A DNA stretch of 64,000 nucleotides from Protonemura montana. Taxonomy: Eukaryota > Arthropoda > Insecta > Plecoptera > Nemouridae. The number at the start of each line of letters is the position of its first letter. The stretch's first letter is position 1. The translations under genes and the position numbers were made by a program. This document shows positions 23,401-36,640 of this stretch, in pieces. A model generated the notes under the pieces. It ran no database searches. It was given only the letters and a program-made list of their open reading frames with translations, and had not been told where the DNA came from. Where the stretch lies: contig OX387603.1 of NCBI GenBank assembly GCA_947568835.1, positions 21,910,651 through 21,974,650 of the forward strand. The letters are read 5' to 3'.

Positions 23401-26400
23401 GCATGGCATATATGGAAAAATATCGATTCTTGAAGCACTCAAAGTAATTAGGTTCTGAGACGGTTTCAAATGTTTCAATAGGGCACTTTCTGCACTGATT
23501 TTACAATCCCCATTAACGGAATAGGCTTTTAATTCCGCAACTGCATTCTGACGGCAAGCGAAGCACTAACAGTAAAAACCCCCCGCAGGGTGAGAAAGTA
23601 ACAAAAAAAGAGAAACTAAGAGCGAAGAATTCTCTCCCTAACAGTTTTTTAATTGCGCTGTTTATTTTGGTCTCGCCCTCTGCAAGTATTCCTGCTGGCA
23701 TCAGCTGATATCCGACTCGTGTTCGTGTAGATCCGGGGCCCTCCATCCCAGACATGGGTGCCCCGACGGTCGCGTTCCGGGAGGGGGGAATTTTGGGGGT
23801 CAGGAGGATGGGCGCTAAAGCATGAGCGAGAGTAAAGCACAGCGCTGTGCGGAGGAGCGTGTACTTCGCAGTCTCGAATACCTTTTGAAAATGTGCTACA
23901 CCGTATTACAAGCTGATCCCATTAAGATGAACAGGAAGATAATTTTTATTTTTATTATGCACCCTACGTGGACTTAACGGGGAAAAAATCTTTAAAAAAT
24001 GCATAGCCTACCGCGGCAGGGTTTTGGCGAACGGATTCTCATCGCAAAGTTAAAAAAAATCATTAGTCAAGCCCCAGGTGAAAATGCGTTTGGCAGCAGG
24101 ACAGCCTTGTGTTGCATAAAAAAAAACCTCGAGATGTTTGCCATTCTGAGCAATTGTCGCAAGCCAGATGCACGCAAACTTAAAGTACTCTCCCAAAATA
24201 ACTGGAAAAAGACTTAAATTTTTTACCGACTCTTTGAAAATAGCATCCTCGTCGCTTGTTATACGAGCTGAATTTTTGGGGTGTCGACCGGCTGATGTGT
24301 CCCTAGTGCCCAAGGCTTGTGCCAACATTGCGCTTTGGAATTGGGTGCAGAGAGACGTGCAGAGGGCCGAGGACAAACACCGCGATGCCAGCAGATGTGC
24401 ATCGCGGCTGCAGCGGCATGTGCACCCAAATAAAGAGTGCATCATTGCCTTGGTGACAGACAGCGCGTTCGCTCATGCAGACAAACAATTGCATTGCAAG
24501 AATTCGATAGACGTCTGCTTCGGTTGCAATTCCCCGTGTTTGCCATTCTTGCTCTTCACTCGAGGAATTTTTCAGCGGATCGAGACTCAAGTAGAAAACG
24601 TTGTGCCAGTTTTGTGATGTTTACCAAAGCCACTAGAGATTTTCAAATTATCTTTACACACCCAATATAGTCTTTGCTTTAATTTGTGTGCTGAAAAATT
24701 ACTTCTTAAACATTTATCTGCATACTAGAAACGGATTAATACCAAGTTAACTGGAAATGGATACATCAATCTTCAGCTTGAGCGAGTATTACCAAAAAGT
24801 TCAGGTGATCGACTGTTGTGCCGATGAAAACTTCACGAAACAAACACTTAAACTTTCTGGCTTGCCGTGAGAAGCAACTTTCTCAAAATTAACTTTGAGG
24901 GCGCAAAATGTTTACTTTTCATAAGACCTACGAAACGACGCACGGATGAAGGGCTGGGGCTCGGAGCGCGGCGAGTAAAAAAGCAGCGATGGGGGCATGA
25001 CGGAGCCCTGACGAGTGCCGACGAGAACGCCGCGGATGGATGGGAGGCTGCCTGGAGCTGGCACGAACCCAGAACCTCCCCGAAACCTCCACAATTCCAC
25101 AGATCCGTCCCTCGCGACACGCGCTTATCGCCAGATTATCTACACGTGTTATTTTACATATGTTTACGTACACCCCCATAGTCGTAAAGCGGGAAAAAAA
25201 CATTTTATCCTGAACGAGCTACCTTCGAGGGAAAATAGGAGATTAGCTGGAATTTCGAAATTTACTGAAAATAAAGGAGATGTTGACAAAACAAAGTGCA
25301 GAGACTGGGAGAAATGAAGAGGGCGCGGGGTGGTGGTAAATTTATGGGGTTAGTTTTAAGGTGAAGATAAATGTTGCATGCAGGCGGCGGTATTTGTGAG
25401 AATTCGGCTAGCAATCCACACAGCGATAGATAGTGCAGCCAGAGAATGCATTTATTACACTTCCATCCTATAATTGTCTGCAAAAGTTTCTCATTTATTG
25501 CATCAAAGAGTTTTTTTTGTGGTATTTTTTTATAAAAGTTGGTCGCTAATTATATACACTAGTCGTACACAGTGTAGTATTTGTGAGTTTAGTATATATA
25601 GACTCCAACTTGCTGAATCCATTTTGATGAGGTAAAATATGCCTATACATATAGCGTACACTTGAACTGTGAAAATGTGAAAAATCTTGCAGCCGATATG
25701 CAAATCAATGCAATGACTTACTAATTATGAACATAATCCGCGGAAAATCTGCGAGAGCTTTTGTCACTTTCCGCTAACGACTGCGAAATGTATGATGATT
25801 AAAAGTTTCCGCGCTCACGACGCAAAGTTTTGCCCTGGAGTACAGCGGCGGCATGGTGACGAGCAACTCAAGATACAGAGGAGCTGCCTATGTCACATCG
25901 GTCCGCTAATGAATCGGAATTCCATTTCAACTCCCATGATTTTATTTCTTTGAACGAATTTGCTGTTAATTCATCTCCGGGCGGTTCATTTTATCCATCT
26001 CCGTCTTTATATCAAGTCAAACTGTTTTTCTCCTTTTCAATTCGTTAAAACTGTTTTTATGAAAAAATTCCACAACCGCTCATAATTATGAGCGCTGAAA
26101 TCGTTGCGCAAAATAACAATGTTCATTAATTTTCTATCAACACGGTCATTCCGAAACACGGGTTTAGTTTTGATGGAAATATATTTCACAATAGCTTATC
26201 ACGTCATATATAGATGACGTCCGAGCGGAAATCTTCCATAATCCGAGCGCAACGAATTGCATCGGTCGGTGCTCGACAGTTAAACATTGAAACGTGGAGC
26301 GGTTTCAATTCAAGCGCGCGCCGCGCGTATGCGGTTTAACTTTATGATAGACCACTTAATTACATAGGGAATAATTTCGCATAAACGATATGCAAGCGGT

Positions 26401-26427
26401 TAACAGGCATGCACCGGTGCCGCCAAG
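20487..26427. other. Non-coding DNA
   Basis: A C17 homopolymer lies at 20636-20652. A small hairpin with 8-bp arms (AACGGCTG/CAGCCGTT, 10-nt loop) lies at 22734-22759. The longest open frame, 24168-24617 on +, has 149 codons and no recognisable domain. Overlapping minus frames are nearly as long, which argues for a GC-rich chance opening. No mobile element was recognised. Confidence 0.6.
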
Positions 26428-26439
26428 GATTAAGCGAAC

Positions 26440-26473
26440 ACGACGACGACGAGCGAGTACGACGACGACGACA
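26440..26473. repeat. (GAC)n microsatellite
   Basis: Two GACGACGACG runs are separated by GAGCGAGTAC. This is a simple trinucleotide repeat. It shares the CGACG core with the scattered CG islands and may show how those arise. Confidence 0.85.
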
Positions 26474-26474
26474 A

Positions 26475-29400
26475 TGCCCGCCTGGCACCGACGCGGCTCC
26501 TGGAGGCGGAAATTAAAGGTTGTAACTTGGCGACTTTGTGGTCTTAATCTGCTCTTTGGGAAACTGGGGCGAAATATAATATCAGCGAGCCGGGTGGACT
26601 GTGCGGCTGGGGGTGGAAAGGGGTCAAAGGGGTGGTTGTAGCTGCATGGTACTGATGCAGTGTGGGAGAGATCCATTCGGCGATACACTAAATCAGTTTG
26701 GGGCTCTTATTAAAGTTGAGCTTCCCCGGTTTGTATTCGCCGATGGCATCGGCTAGTTTCGCGGTGGAACTATTAGAAATTGTGAAATCTCTGGCAATGG
26801 AAAATGCGACAACCGATATGAAAACAGAGCCATCGAAAGTACTGGCTTGCGATTATGTTCTTATAGCATTTAATATCAAACTTGTCTATTTCAATTTCTT
26901 CTCGCTTCCACGTTCTATAAACCGTTTTCGTTCTCTGGTGTCATACAGCTATATGGATGCAAAGTTTTTCCCGCCGTTCCAGTTTCAACTATAATCAGTT
27001 CCTTAGAGTTGTGCTACAAATTATATCTAATATGCAAAGCAAGGTATCTCGCCTAACATTATTACCTCCACCCAATCTTATACGTATTTCCCGACCTAAT
27101 TCGATCTTATACCTCCAGCGCTACTGTCCACACCACACAAACATTACCAGTACGTCCACGAACTGATGCAGGCAGTTCCAGCAAATTGACCACACCCATT
27201 TAGTAATTTAATCGGGAATCCCATTTCGTATTGCCCGGCTTCGTGACACAGAAGACAAAGGTATGCGGCGAACTCACACTCACACTCACCCGTGATGTGT
27301 TATTCAATTATTCATGCATGATAATCATCGTTCCTCAGGAGTTACGCTGGTATTGACGAAGCGTCCCGACGCCCTCGACACTTCCGACGCGCGGACAAGT
27401 CCGAGTAGCAGATGGGACGACATCGCGCACATTGCGTCAATTTTAGAAACTTTCGAACGACAAGGTGCTTTGTCTTTTTGCGTCTGTTGCGTGCAATGAA
27501 GGCAATTAGATGGCCGAGAATTTGGTTTAATTAGGTTTGGAGACAGTAGTGCGGTGAAAAGCTAGCTAACTCGTGAGATAGTCTCCGTTGGAATCGAGGA
27601 TGATTTAATAACGAACTTGTATTGGCTCTTTTCACAAATTGATTTTATTCGCATTTGAACCGAGCGATGAACGTCGGCATCCAAGTTAACATCTTGTCAG
27701 TCGTCCTGACGAGATGTTAGAAGCGTGGAGGATGATTTGATTCTAGTGGTCACTTGAAGAGCTGCCATTCACTTCTCAAGTTCTTGACTAGTTGTCTTGA
27801 GTTAAACATGGCTGCTAAATGGGGTTGGCAAGACGAAGCGAAGGTTTTATGGATGTTGGGCAGGATCATAATCTTAAAAACGATCTGATTGGTGGCAAAG
27901 GGCCATGTAGATCATCTTTACGATAACCCGAGGACCAGCACTTTGAAAGGTTACTTGAAATAAATCAATTTCATGAAGTGGAAGTCGCCCATGATCTTAC
28001 AAATAACTCTGTACTGAGAATTGATTAGCTCTTCGGCACCACCTTGCTGCCCCCTTAAGTTCGGCTAGCCATTGGTCCACAGGAAGCGTGAAAAATCTCT
28101 CTCCACTTTACTTAAGTACCTTCCAGACGGTGTGTATCTAATAACCAAAGACTTATCGTGGAAAAGAAATACATTTACGCTGTCGTGCGTTGTCGGAAGT
28201 GGTATAGGTACTTATATTAACGAGGCCTTCTGCCGCTCTCGAGCACAGCCTTTGTTATTCACGGAGCACCACACTTCGCAAGAGAATTACGATGGCGGTG
28301 GGAGGAACGCGACGTCGAACGCGCACTGCTGAGAGGCTTTGCTGACGACTTGACTCGTCAAAAGAGACGACATTCACAGAGGGAACCCGAAATTATTATG
28401 CCGAATGGTAATTCGGCGTTGATAATCTGTTAAATTATATGCGGTTCCATTCAGTCGTTTAGACTGCAGCACTCGGCAGATTTCAAGGGTTAGATATAGG
28501 GACGCTGTGAGCTGTGTATGGTTCAATTTATGGCGTCCATGCAGGCTTTTGCGACATGGACTTACTCTGGAGTGGAGGACACCAATGAGACGAGTTAAAT
28601 CTTAAGGCGTCTCTCATCTCGCTTCATGGTGTGAACATTTATACAAATCATTTTAATAACGCATTCGATACCATAATGTGATATCTCAAAGTCATCGGAA
28701 ATCGTTGTAAAGGTGCTCAAGGCACGCGCGCTTTGTTTTCATTGATCAACTTCAAGAAAGCTGGTTGAGGCAGGTGTGCCTTGTTTCCTTCCACGAAGGC
28801 TTCTTTGTCGTTAGCTACCTAAGTGCAGAGATTATACACACTTTTGATTGAACATACTGGATCACATTCGTTATGTACTCTCGTAGCCTGAAAATCTGCA
28901 CACAACCACAGTCGAATGAACGTAATGCCCTTTGAGAGAAGAGCTTCGCGTAATTTTCCGTGCTCTCTTCTTTTCCCTGTCATGTTGCTTTGTGGAGACA
29001 GAAAAGGTAGCGTCCACATCGCCATCCGATCCGCTGATGTATCTCAGGCTGTGAAGAGATGTTTATCATATGTCGGGCACTTACATTTACTTGTAATAAT
29101 AAACAGAAACTATATTCCGTGTAAACAAACAACGGAAGCAGGGTTTATAAACAAAGTTTGCAATTTTCTAATTACCTGAAATTACTTTGAGTACATCACG
29201 AATATTCATGAGCTAACCTGTACCTACCTATACACGTCTTTTGCCTAGTAGAGGCTTAGCTCCAGGTTTCATAATACCCGTCCCAAACAATAACTTGGCT
29301 ATTCAAGTTTGCGAAATCGTGACGGCTGGTCAGATGTTTCATAATACATGGAGGGTGAAACGGAGCTGGAGTTTAGGCAAATAACTACCCAATTATAAGC

Positions 29401-30030
29401 ATGTGTGGTTTTAGGTTAAAAAAAAAAGTTAAATGGTGCCCTTTATTATGTCTTACACTTGTTAATTTACTCTATCAAGGAAGAATTACCAAATTCGTCA
29501 GAGAATTACTCTCATTAACAGTTTTTAATATTGGCTCTCAATTGGCTCATTGGCTCTGGAACTTTTTAGCCAGCTAGCGGTGTTTTTCCGATGCACTTGA
29601 GTGAAGTTGTTTACTTAGTTAGTTGCACACATACTTCACGTCATAATATCACTAATGGAAACACACAGACGTTTCACAGACTAAAAACGAAAGAAAATTT
29701 GTAATAATATTTCAACTGCACTTTTCTGTACGTCTCGCTAGCAATGTGAAGAGAACCAACGGAAGAAGCAATCTAAAATAGATGGCATTTCGCCGTCATT
29801 TCCATTTCGACCATGATAAACTTTTTTCGTTTCTTGTTTGTGTTCGATGCTAGCATTGAAACTTCGAACTGGGGCATCTCATTGTGAGCGATTTTGTTGG
29901 TAATTGGGATTTTTCTAATCGCACTTCCACTGCATCACACCGCTCTGGTAAGTTAGAGCTGGTGCATTATAAGATGAGGCTGCCGTTGTGGTTGTTAATT
30001 AATTTATGGAGTTTGATTGATTATTGGACT
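26475..30030. other. Non-coding DNA
   Basis: The longest open frame is about 98 codons. A short CACACT repeat lies near 27269-27288. I found no RNA gene, no paired splice signals and no repeat of note before the SINE pair begins at about 30031. Confidence 0.6.
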
Positions 30031-30358
30031 TAAACGACCCACTATTTTGACAACTGGCCTTGCGGCACTGGCCTAATCGCGTCGGTGAATGAGCGGATGA
30101 TTATGAGGATGATGATGAACTTAACCTAGCCTAGAAGGGAGGAGGGGCAACCCGGTGCCGGCACGTAGCCTACTCCTGTCGAAGAGCACCAAGGGAACCA
30201 CCGGCTTAGCGTCCCTTTCGAAGGACGGTGCAACGCTAACATCAGGATTCCTCCACAAATACATGCTGTCGAGAGGTTGATAAGCAAGACGAATGAAGTT
30301 GCTGTACCAACTTTCATCCCTCCAACCTCTCTCCCTAACAGAACTGGTCATGTGTGAG
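30031..30358 (-). mobile_element. 5S-derived SINE family copy, 5'-truncated
   Basis: On the minus strand this matches the full-length element at 44499 from about its CACGTGACCAGTTCTGTT segment through the 3' end. Shared landmarks are AACTTCATTCG, CATG-TGTCGAGAGGTTGATAAG on the complementary strand, CCGAAGGGACGTTAAGCC-like, GTGCCGGCACG and GACGCGATTAGGCCAGTGCC. The 5S-related head is missing, so the copy lacks its Pol III promoter and is dead. It joins directly to the next copy. The family has no protein and would depend on a LINE for movement. Confidence 0.8.
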
Positions 30359-30361
30359 ATT

Positions 30362-30728
30362 AACGACGTACTATTGGTGCCCTGTGGCACAGTTCTAATG
30401 GCGTCGGTGGATGATAGCCAGGATGATGATGAACCTTACCTAGACTAGACAAGAGGAGGGAAAACCCGGTGCTTGCGCATAGCCTGTCGAAGAGCACCAA
30501 AAAGACCACAGAGTTGAGATCCCTTCCGAAGGACAGTACTACTCGAACAACAGGATTACTCCACAAATCCATGCCGGTAAGAAGTTAATGAGCACAGCGA
30601 ATGAAGTTGCTATACTAACTGTCATTACTTGGACAAGACTGGTAATGTGGATTATGGTTACCCATCCAATAGCTGACCCAGCGCAGTGTTGCGATAACCA
30701 GTGTTTCCAACACGCCATAGTGACCGGT
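30362..30728 (-). mobile_element. 5S-derived SINE family copy with internal 5S deletion
   Basis: This is a second minus-strand copy, abutting the first in the same orientation. Its 5' end keeps GGCGTGTTGGAAACACTGG and TATTGGATGGGT of the 5S part. About 15-20 bases that include GATCACCGAAGTTAAG are deleted between them. The 3' tail is also shortened where it meets the neighbouring copy. Loss of the 5S A-box region probably kills transcription. Head-to-tail fusion without an intervening duplication suggests a dimeric insertion or later recombination between two copies. Confidence 0.8.
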
Positions 30729-32416
30729 TATTATTTGTGAGATGTGGCCAGACTAGAACAGGACCCACCACAATACGTAATATTTTTGTGTTGAATTGGT
30801 TCTCCCATTATTTCCTCATCCATATCAAAGACAGCTGGGTGATGAGAAAACTCCCGTCCACTCTGCCAAAGCCGCACCCAATATAATCTTCTTTCCACTC
30901 CGCGTCGCGTCCATCGAATCGCCAGATAACTTCCGCTTCCATTCTTTCGCGGGTATCGAAATCGAATTATTTTTTGTTAGGACAAGATTTAGTCTCTGCA
31001 GGTATTTTTTTTTCTCGCTTCGTGACAAATGGAAGAAATCGTGTTTAGATCTTAGGCGATGTAAGTATTTTCGCACTGTTACGCTATTGCAGAAGTGAAT
31101 ATCTTACGGCAGCTTGGTCATGCCAAACAGAACTCTCGTTCAGGTTTTGAATTCGCATCCTGGCTTTGGTCCCGGTTGCCAGTGGCCATGGGACTCGTCT
31201 AGTCCTGGGAATGTGGGGCAAAGCTCTGTTGCTGAGGAGTACTACTTTTGTTGAAGAAAGATGGAGATCAGGGTTGTTTTAAGGTGCATGGCATGATGGC
31301 AGGACGACGGCGAGTCGAGGAAATTGTTGACTTAGCTGATGTATCACTCGGAGCATGAGGCCAGTAATTTGTTTAAATCTACATTTCAGAGGAAGGAATA
31401 AATGTGGCAGACCGCTGAAGAAATAACACGAAGCTGGGAATATTCTGACGTCGCATATAAATCTCGGTTTCTCTTCACATTCATGTTAATATATGTCTCA
31501 TTTTCGGCAAGACGTTTTGCTCAATTTTCACAAAAAAAAAAAATCGTTGATATCATGCTCCACATATTTCCCGCAGCTCAATATCAAATTAATTTAAATG
31601 TCAAATGTAAAATGTTAGTGGTAAAGCAGTTGTCAAACTTGCACGAGCTAGTTTCACTGAACGAATTTCTAAATAAATTGTATTCCTTTCCATTCTTCAA
31701 GATTGGATTAGAGTTTCGCAATTATAACGGCACAGTTTGCGAAGAGAAAAGTTTCGTTGCGTGAAAGAAATCGAAATAAATGGTTTACACACTGGGCGAG
31801 TGTCGCGCAAGACGCTCCATTCCAAGATGTCGACGCCGACGACACTACGTCAATTAAATTATCACGGTGCACAAACCCGGGCCTGCCGTGCAATTATATA
31901 CCCGCTATCTGTTTGCAATGCCTAGGCTTGGAATGGCGGGACCTCGGCCCTGCGTTAGAGCAGAATCATTATCGCAGTCGCTGCCATCCCTCGAAACAAT
32001 TCCGCCGAATACTCCACGCTTTTTTTTCTCCATCCGCGCATCCCTTATCAAAGCGAAATTAGCGCCCTTAAATTAGGTCTTGTAGTGTAATTTCGTTTTT
32101 TATCTTTTATTTAGAGCTTTAAAAAACAAGCGTTTAAATAATCTCAACAGCTTTTTCCGGCTCGAATTGCTTTTTTAATAATGACGGCAAGAAATCCAAG
32201 TCCGAGAGCGCGCACGAGCGTCGTGAAAAACTGCCTTAACGTCTTTTTCCTCCATAATTTAGCATTTTCTTTTCGTTACAATTCCGGTTGACAATATAAA
32301 TGGTAAACTTTAAATCAGTGTAATACACCGCGTAGTGACGTCTAACAGATCTCGTCCGCTTTAAGCGATGCAATCAACCGTAGACGTCAACATTTCGTCT
32401 CGCGTTCTTGATTAAC

Positions 32417-32447
32417 ACGACGCCGTCGCCGACTCTGACGACGCCCA
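32417..32447. repeat. CG island, CGACGCCGTCG type
   Basis: It reads CACGACGCCGTCGCCGACTC then TGACGACGCCC, carrying the GACGCC hexamer twice and the inverted GCCGTCGCC. It is flanked by AT-rich DNA. Confidence 0.5.
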
Positions 32448-33360
32448 GCTACGCATTGCGTCAAGCGTCTTTGTAACGCGTGAGAGGACCCAATTACAAA
32501 CTCACTAACTCCTGCTCTCCTAGTGATAAAAAAAACACCTGGCAAGGACACCTACTTATTATGCCGACTTAAGTTGGACTTTCAAAGAACGGATTACTTC
32601 ACTCAAAACTCTTCACCCAACCCGTGCTCTAACCAGCATTGGTCCAGTATCACCGGACTTTTTACTGATTTAAATGCTAAGAAATTCAAGTTGATCTCGC
32701 TTTTTAAACTTTAATTTCTTCACAGCGAATAGCAAATCGCAGTAGATGCCCCCCGTACATTCCTCTCGACGATCAAAATGCTTTTTAGATATAGGTACTA
32801 CGTGTTAAAAATCCCGGCGTTTAAGAATCACCGTGTCCAAAAGGCTGTTTGTCTTCGCAGAAAAAGCTTTTAGATCCCCGAGTCTACAGCCAAAGCGAGT
32901 AATAACGTGTGAATTTCCATAAAAAATACATTGAAGACTTTAATTAAAGCGGGCCATGTCTTGGTGGTGGAATAGCACTTTGAAACGAAGCTGCATGTTA
33001 TAGTACCTACCTACTACCTCGAGTACAAACCCCGTTTTTTTTCCTCTCTGCAGCTTTATATTCCCCTTGCGCTCGGCAAGTGGAAGCACTACCTTGCATT
33101 ACGCATGCATTACATTCGCTTACATTAGACGTCCTTTAATAACAGAAAAAAAGTAAAAACATATTGGATACGATCGCGTATGTACTGCCAGGTATAGTAT
33201 AAAATGAGAAACTGTTCATATTTCAGTTCGTGCACATTCCGATTCTATAAATAAATTCGTGATAAGCCATCGTTTTTTTTCTTTGTCTTAAGTCTCGCAT
33301 TCAATTCCAATACAGTTATTCTTTCCCGATTCCTATGGAAATGTAAAGCTAGACAATTTT

Positions 33361-33387
33361 CCGGCTTTCCCGGCTTTCCCGGCTTTC
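33361..33387. repeat. 9-bp tandem repeat, three exact copies
   Basis: CCGGCTTTC is repeated three times without change. It is short and recent, with no associated signal. Confidence 0.9.
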
Positions 33388-35545
33388 TTCGCTGAGCTGT
33401 GGGATTCGTGAATTAACAGCTGCGTTGTCGTTTCCACGCAATGCGTGAGCGTGATTGTTGGCGGCCGGGTGCTGGCTGCAGATATGGACATGACAACTTG
33501 GTCCGCGACGTTTTCATTGATAAAAACAACAATACACTGCCTACAACTTTGTTTGTTTTCTACTTTAAACCTGTTACGTTTGGACAACAAAATATCTAGA
33601 GATCCGTTACTTCTGAAACTTTATAGTCAAACAAAAAAAGGCAAAATTTTCATCAAGTCCTTGCATATTTACATGCAAAACCCACTCTTTAGCGGCTAGA
33701 ATAAAGTATTTCACCTTTCTAAAGCACGAGAAAAAGTGCACAGGCAAATTTTGCTCACTCCACGGAGTGGTTGTGTGTAGGCTGTGTCGACTTTTGGTGA
33801 TTGGTCTGCATTTGACAGCTTCGTGTTTGCGTTGAACCCTCAATGCCAAATTTGAACTCTATCCCCTCTGCGTGCATAAGCACCATTCTCCTCCCCGATT
33901 AATTTACCTATAGGGAACCGTATCCCTCGTCAAATAACGTGCGCCATCCATAATAATCGATCTTGAGATGTGACACGTGAAACATGAAGCTATAGCGTCA
34001 TGCTCAAGGCATCTCTGGTAACGACATTGGAATGCCAATAGTGTAGGTGAAGGCAGCAGCGGAATGATTTGAAAGGTCACAGATAATGGACAAAATATTG
34101 GGCGAAAGTGGCTTCTTCGAAACATGCTTTATACAGAGCGACTCGGGAATAAAGAAAATGCCCTCGTGCATTCGTTCGTTTGGTTTTCACGTTGTGTTTC
34201 TTTGGCATTTTCTTTTAACGAAGAATAGCATCCCACGCGTGTTTTTTTTTCTTGAGGTAAATCTGAAAATTCTAAAAAGAAAATGGATAAGCACGATGTC
34301 TGTAAATTCGTTGAGTACTCAAAGAAAAACATATCGGGAAAATATCATAGAGCGATGAGAGTTTTGGTTTTATTACAAAACAGGCGGCAGATTTTTTTCG
34401 CTTGTGTTGCTGATACAATTTTCGAACAACTGCTTCCTCAAAAACGATTTAGAGATTTCAATTTAATACCGTTTTAGAGAACAAAATCTTTGAATGCCAC
34501 GAATACCTGGATCTAGTACCGGTGCGTACTTTCATAATCCACCTGCTTTCGATTTTTCTAGACCCCTCTTCTGTTGGCACACCATTATTCGCGGAGAGAA
34601 ACCCTTTCCATGTTGCTTGACAGCCTGAGCGCGCTTGGGTCGAGGTTTCCATGCATTGGTTTATATCGGGTGTCATTTACAGGGTCGCCGCTTCTCTCTT
34701 TGCTCGCCGTAAAGCGCTTGTATTATTTCCACCCCCACATCTCGTGCGATGCACAGAAAGGTCCAGCACATTGCAGCCCTGCTGCTGGTGCTGCCGTCGA
34801 AACAATCAAGTGCACGTTCCCAGGGAAAGCTACAACCGTTCCAGAAGTTCTATGACTTCTTGATCTAAGCTGCGCCATTCTTTTCTTGCCAGCATTCATA
34901 AAGTAACGGTTTCTGATTTTTTTTTTAACTAACAATAATAGGATGGCCATTAAGTGAAGAGTGCTCCCACGATTCTGAGAGTTGTCAATAGTTTGTGAAA
35001 CGATAGCTAATTGCGATTTTTGTCAAGAGAAGCAACAACAAAAGTGTAAAAAAAAAGAAAGAGAAGGTAAATAATGTAAAAATTATAAACGTTCTGGCAG
35101 GTTTTTTTTTCGATGTAAGAAGTTTCCTTCGTAAGACGAGTTTTCTGAGTTTTTTTTTTTGTTATCTCCACTTATATCGTTCTGCAGAAGCCTTGTATTT
35201 GACATCCTGACAGAGTGAGATTCTGCCCTCAGTAATTATTTATAGTGGTTTTTATGAGGCGTCGTTGTTTTTTTTTATTTTTTCGTATTTATTTTTTTTT
35301 GAGTGGCATAATATGAAGAAATGGAAAAGAAATATCGCTGCAAGGAATGGAAACTTTAATTGAAATAGTGCTCCATATTACAAGAAGTTAGATACCTCTT
35401 TAAAACATCGTTAGTACGATAAAAACCGACCTCACATCTCCACCAACATGGCTTTGCTGGTTTTAATCATGTAATGCATATTTTTTGCAATGTAAATTAT
35501 TTTTTAGATAACGAAATTAAATGCAGTCAACCAGAATAACCGCTG

Positions 35546-35610
35546 TAGGAGCCGGTTAGGAAATGGGTTACTCACATACTCAGGAGACCGTGGTTCGAGA
35601 TTGTAGAGTC
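35546..35610 (+). repeat. tRNA-like SINE head
   Basis: TTAGGAAATGGGTTACTC (35555-35572) fits a Pol III A box with a D-loop-like GGG. GGTTCGAGATT (35592-35602) fits a B box. The spacing is tRNA-like. The arms do not fold into a clean cloverleaf, so an active tRNA is not supported. The sequence after the B box shows no recognised SINE body. Confidence 0.4.
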
Positions 35611-36430
35611 CTCGACAGGAATACAAGCTGCAGAAAGCTCAACTGAACAAACGGTATACATAATTACTGTATGCATTTTAGTTATTTAGGTATGAATGTG
35701 GAACTTACCACCAGTCACGTTTGTAACATGCAGAAAAGCAAATCGTGGAAGACACAATTTTAATTATAAAAATATACATACTACCCATGGTTACACTGTA
35801 AGGTTATGAAAGGTTTTTCTAACCTAGTCCATTTCTAAAAGAATTAAATACTAATTTACTTCACTTTATAAAATACGTCCAGAGTAAAAAAATATTTAAT
35901 GCCGTAGAAGATACCGCACTGCAGTTTGCCACTGCAAGTCCAAGTCTAGATATACGTGATACGTTGACGGTGACAGTGCATTTGGTGTGTTTACCTGTGA
36001 CCGCATGGAGGTACCCGGTCACCAAGTTTATAGGGAATGTTTGGGTAAATTAGCGACCTGCATGCCATATTTGTCATTAGGCGCTACCTCAAATAACGTA
36101 AAGCTATGTTATCGCTCGAGGGGAAATTGAATTTCAGCTCCTCGCATTTGACATGCGCGGCCTCAATGGAGCAATTTGTCATCCTCTATGCGTCGGAGCC
36201 GACTACTGCGAAGCCACCGGCCGGTGACCACGCTGCACCTTGGGCTCCTTCCTGACCATTCAATTACTTATATTCCTATGAGGAAAACTATGTTAACATA
36301 TTTCGGGGACGTACATTGATGAGATACGCATTGAGGCAGATGCAAACCAAAGTTTATTTTAAGCCTAAATCGAAAAGCCCTGATGGTGGTTTGTTAAGCA
36401 TGAATCACACCAGACTGATCTGTAACACCG

Positions 36431-36460
36431 TACTCTGTCGTTTCTGTTCCAGGTATGTGG
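36431..36460 (+). other. Candidate ratchet point or exon start, site 2
   Basis: TGTCGTTTCTGTTCCAG ends at 36452 and is followed directly by GTATGTGG, so a strong acceptor is fused to a good donor. Recursive splicing is one reading. The other is a true exon: the frame starting at 36453 stays open for more than 110 codons, and ACG/GTAAGG at 36640/36641 would give a 188-nt exon. The predicted peptide resembles nothing I know. Confidence 0.45.
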
Positions 36461-36640
36461 TTCACCAACCCAGGGACCCTCTCGCGACTTCGCTTTGTTT
36501 ATCGTATTCACACAAAAACAAGGGGATGTATTCACACTCGATGGCTTTTCAATTGCGTTGCGCCAAACCCAATTTGAATATCAAGAGAAAGTGAATATTT
36601 TCCCCGGGTCATCCCGTCGCCCTCGCTATCCGAAGTTTAA

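Larger units (their letters stand above)
30729..36430. other. Non-coding DNA
   Basis: Open frames reach 120 codons (31402-31764, +) without any domain. CG islands lie at 31829-31850 (GTCGACGCCGACGAC) and 32417-32447. A 9-bp tandem repeat is at 33361-33387 and a tRNA-like sequence at about 35546. T-rich runs are common between 35.0 and 35.3 kb. Confidence 0.6.

Noticed and set aside
24168..24617. 149-codon plus frame
   Set aside because: Long minus frames overlap it, pointing to GC-driven opening. No homology was recognised and no splice or promoter context was found.
31100..31215. Possible tRNA-like segment with TTTGAATTCGCATCC
   Set aside because: The B-box match is poor, there is no A box and no fold could be drawn.
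33003..33026. let-7-like sequence on the minus strand (GAGGTAGTAGGTAGG)
   Set aside because: It shares the first dozen bases with let-7, but the rest differs and no complementary star arm lies nearby. It comes from a short CTAC simple repeat.
35681..35706. TTATTTAG/GTATGA fused site
   Set aside because: An AG within ten bases upstream and a weak donor make it a poor candidate.
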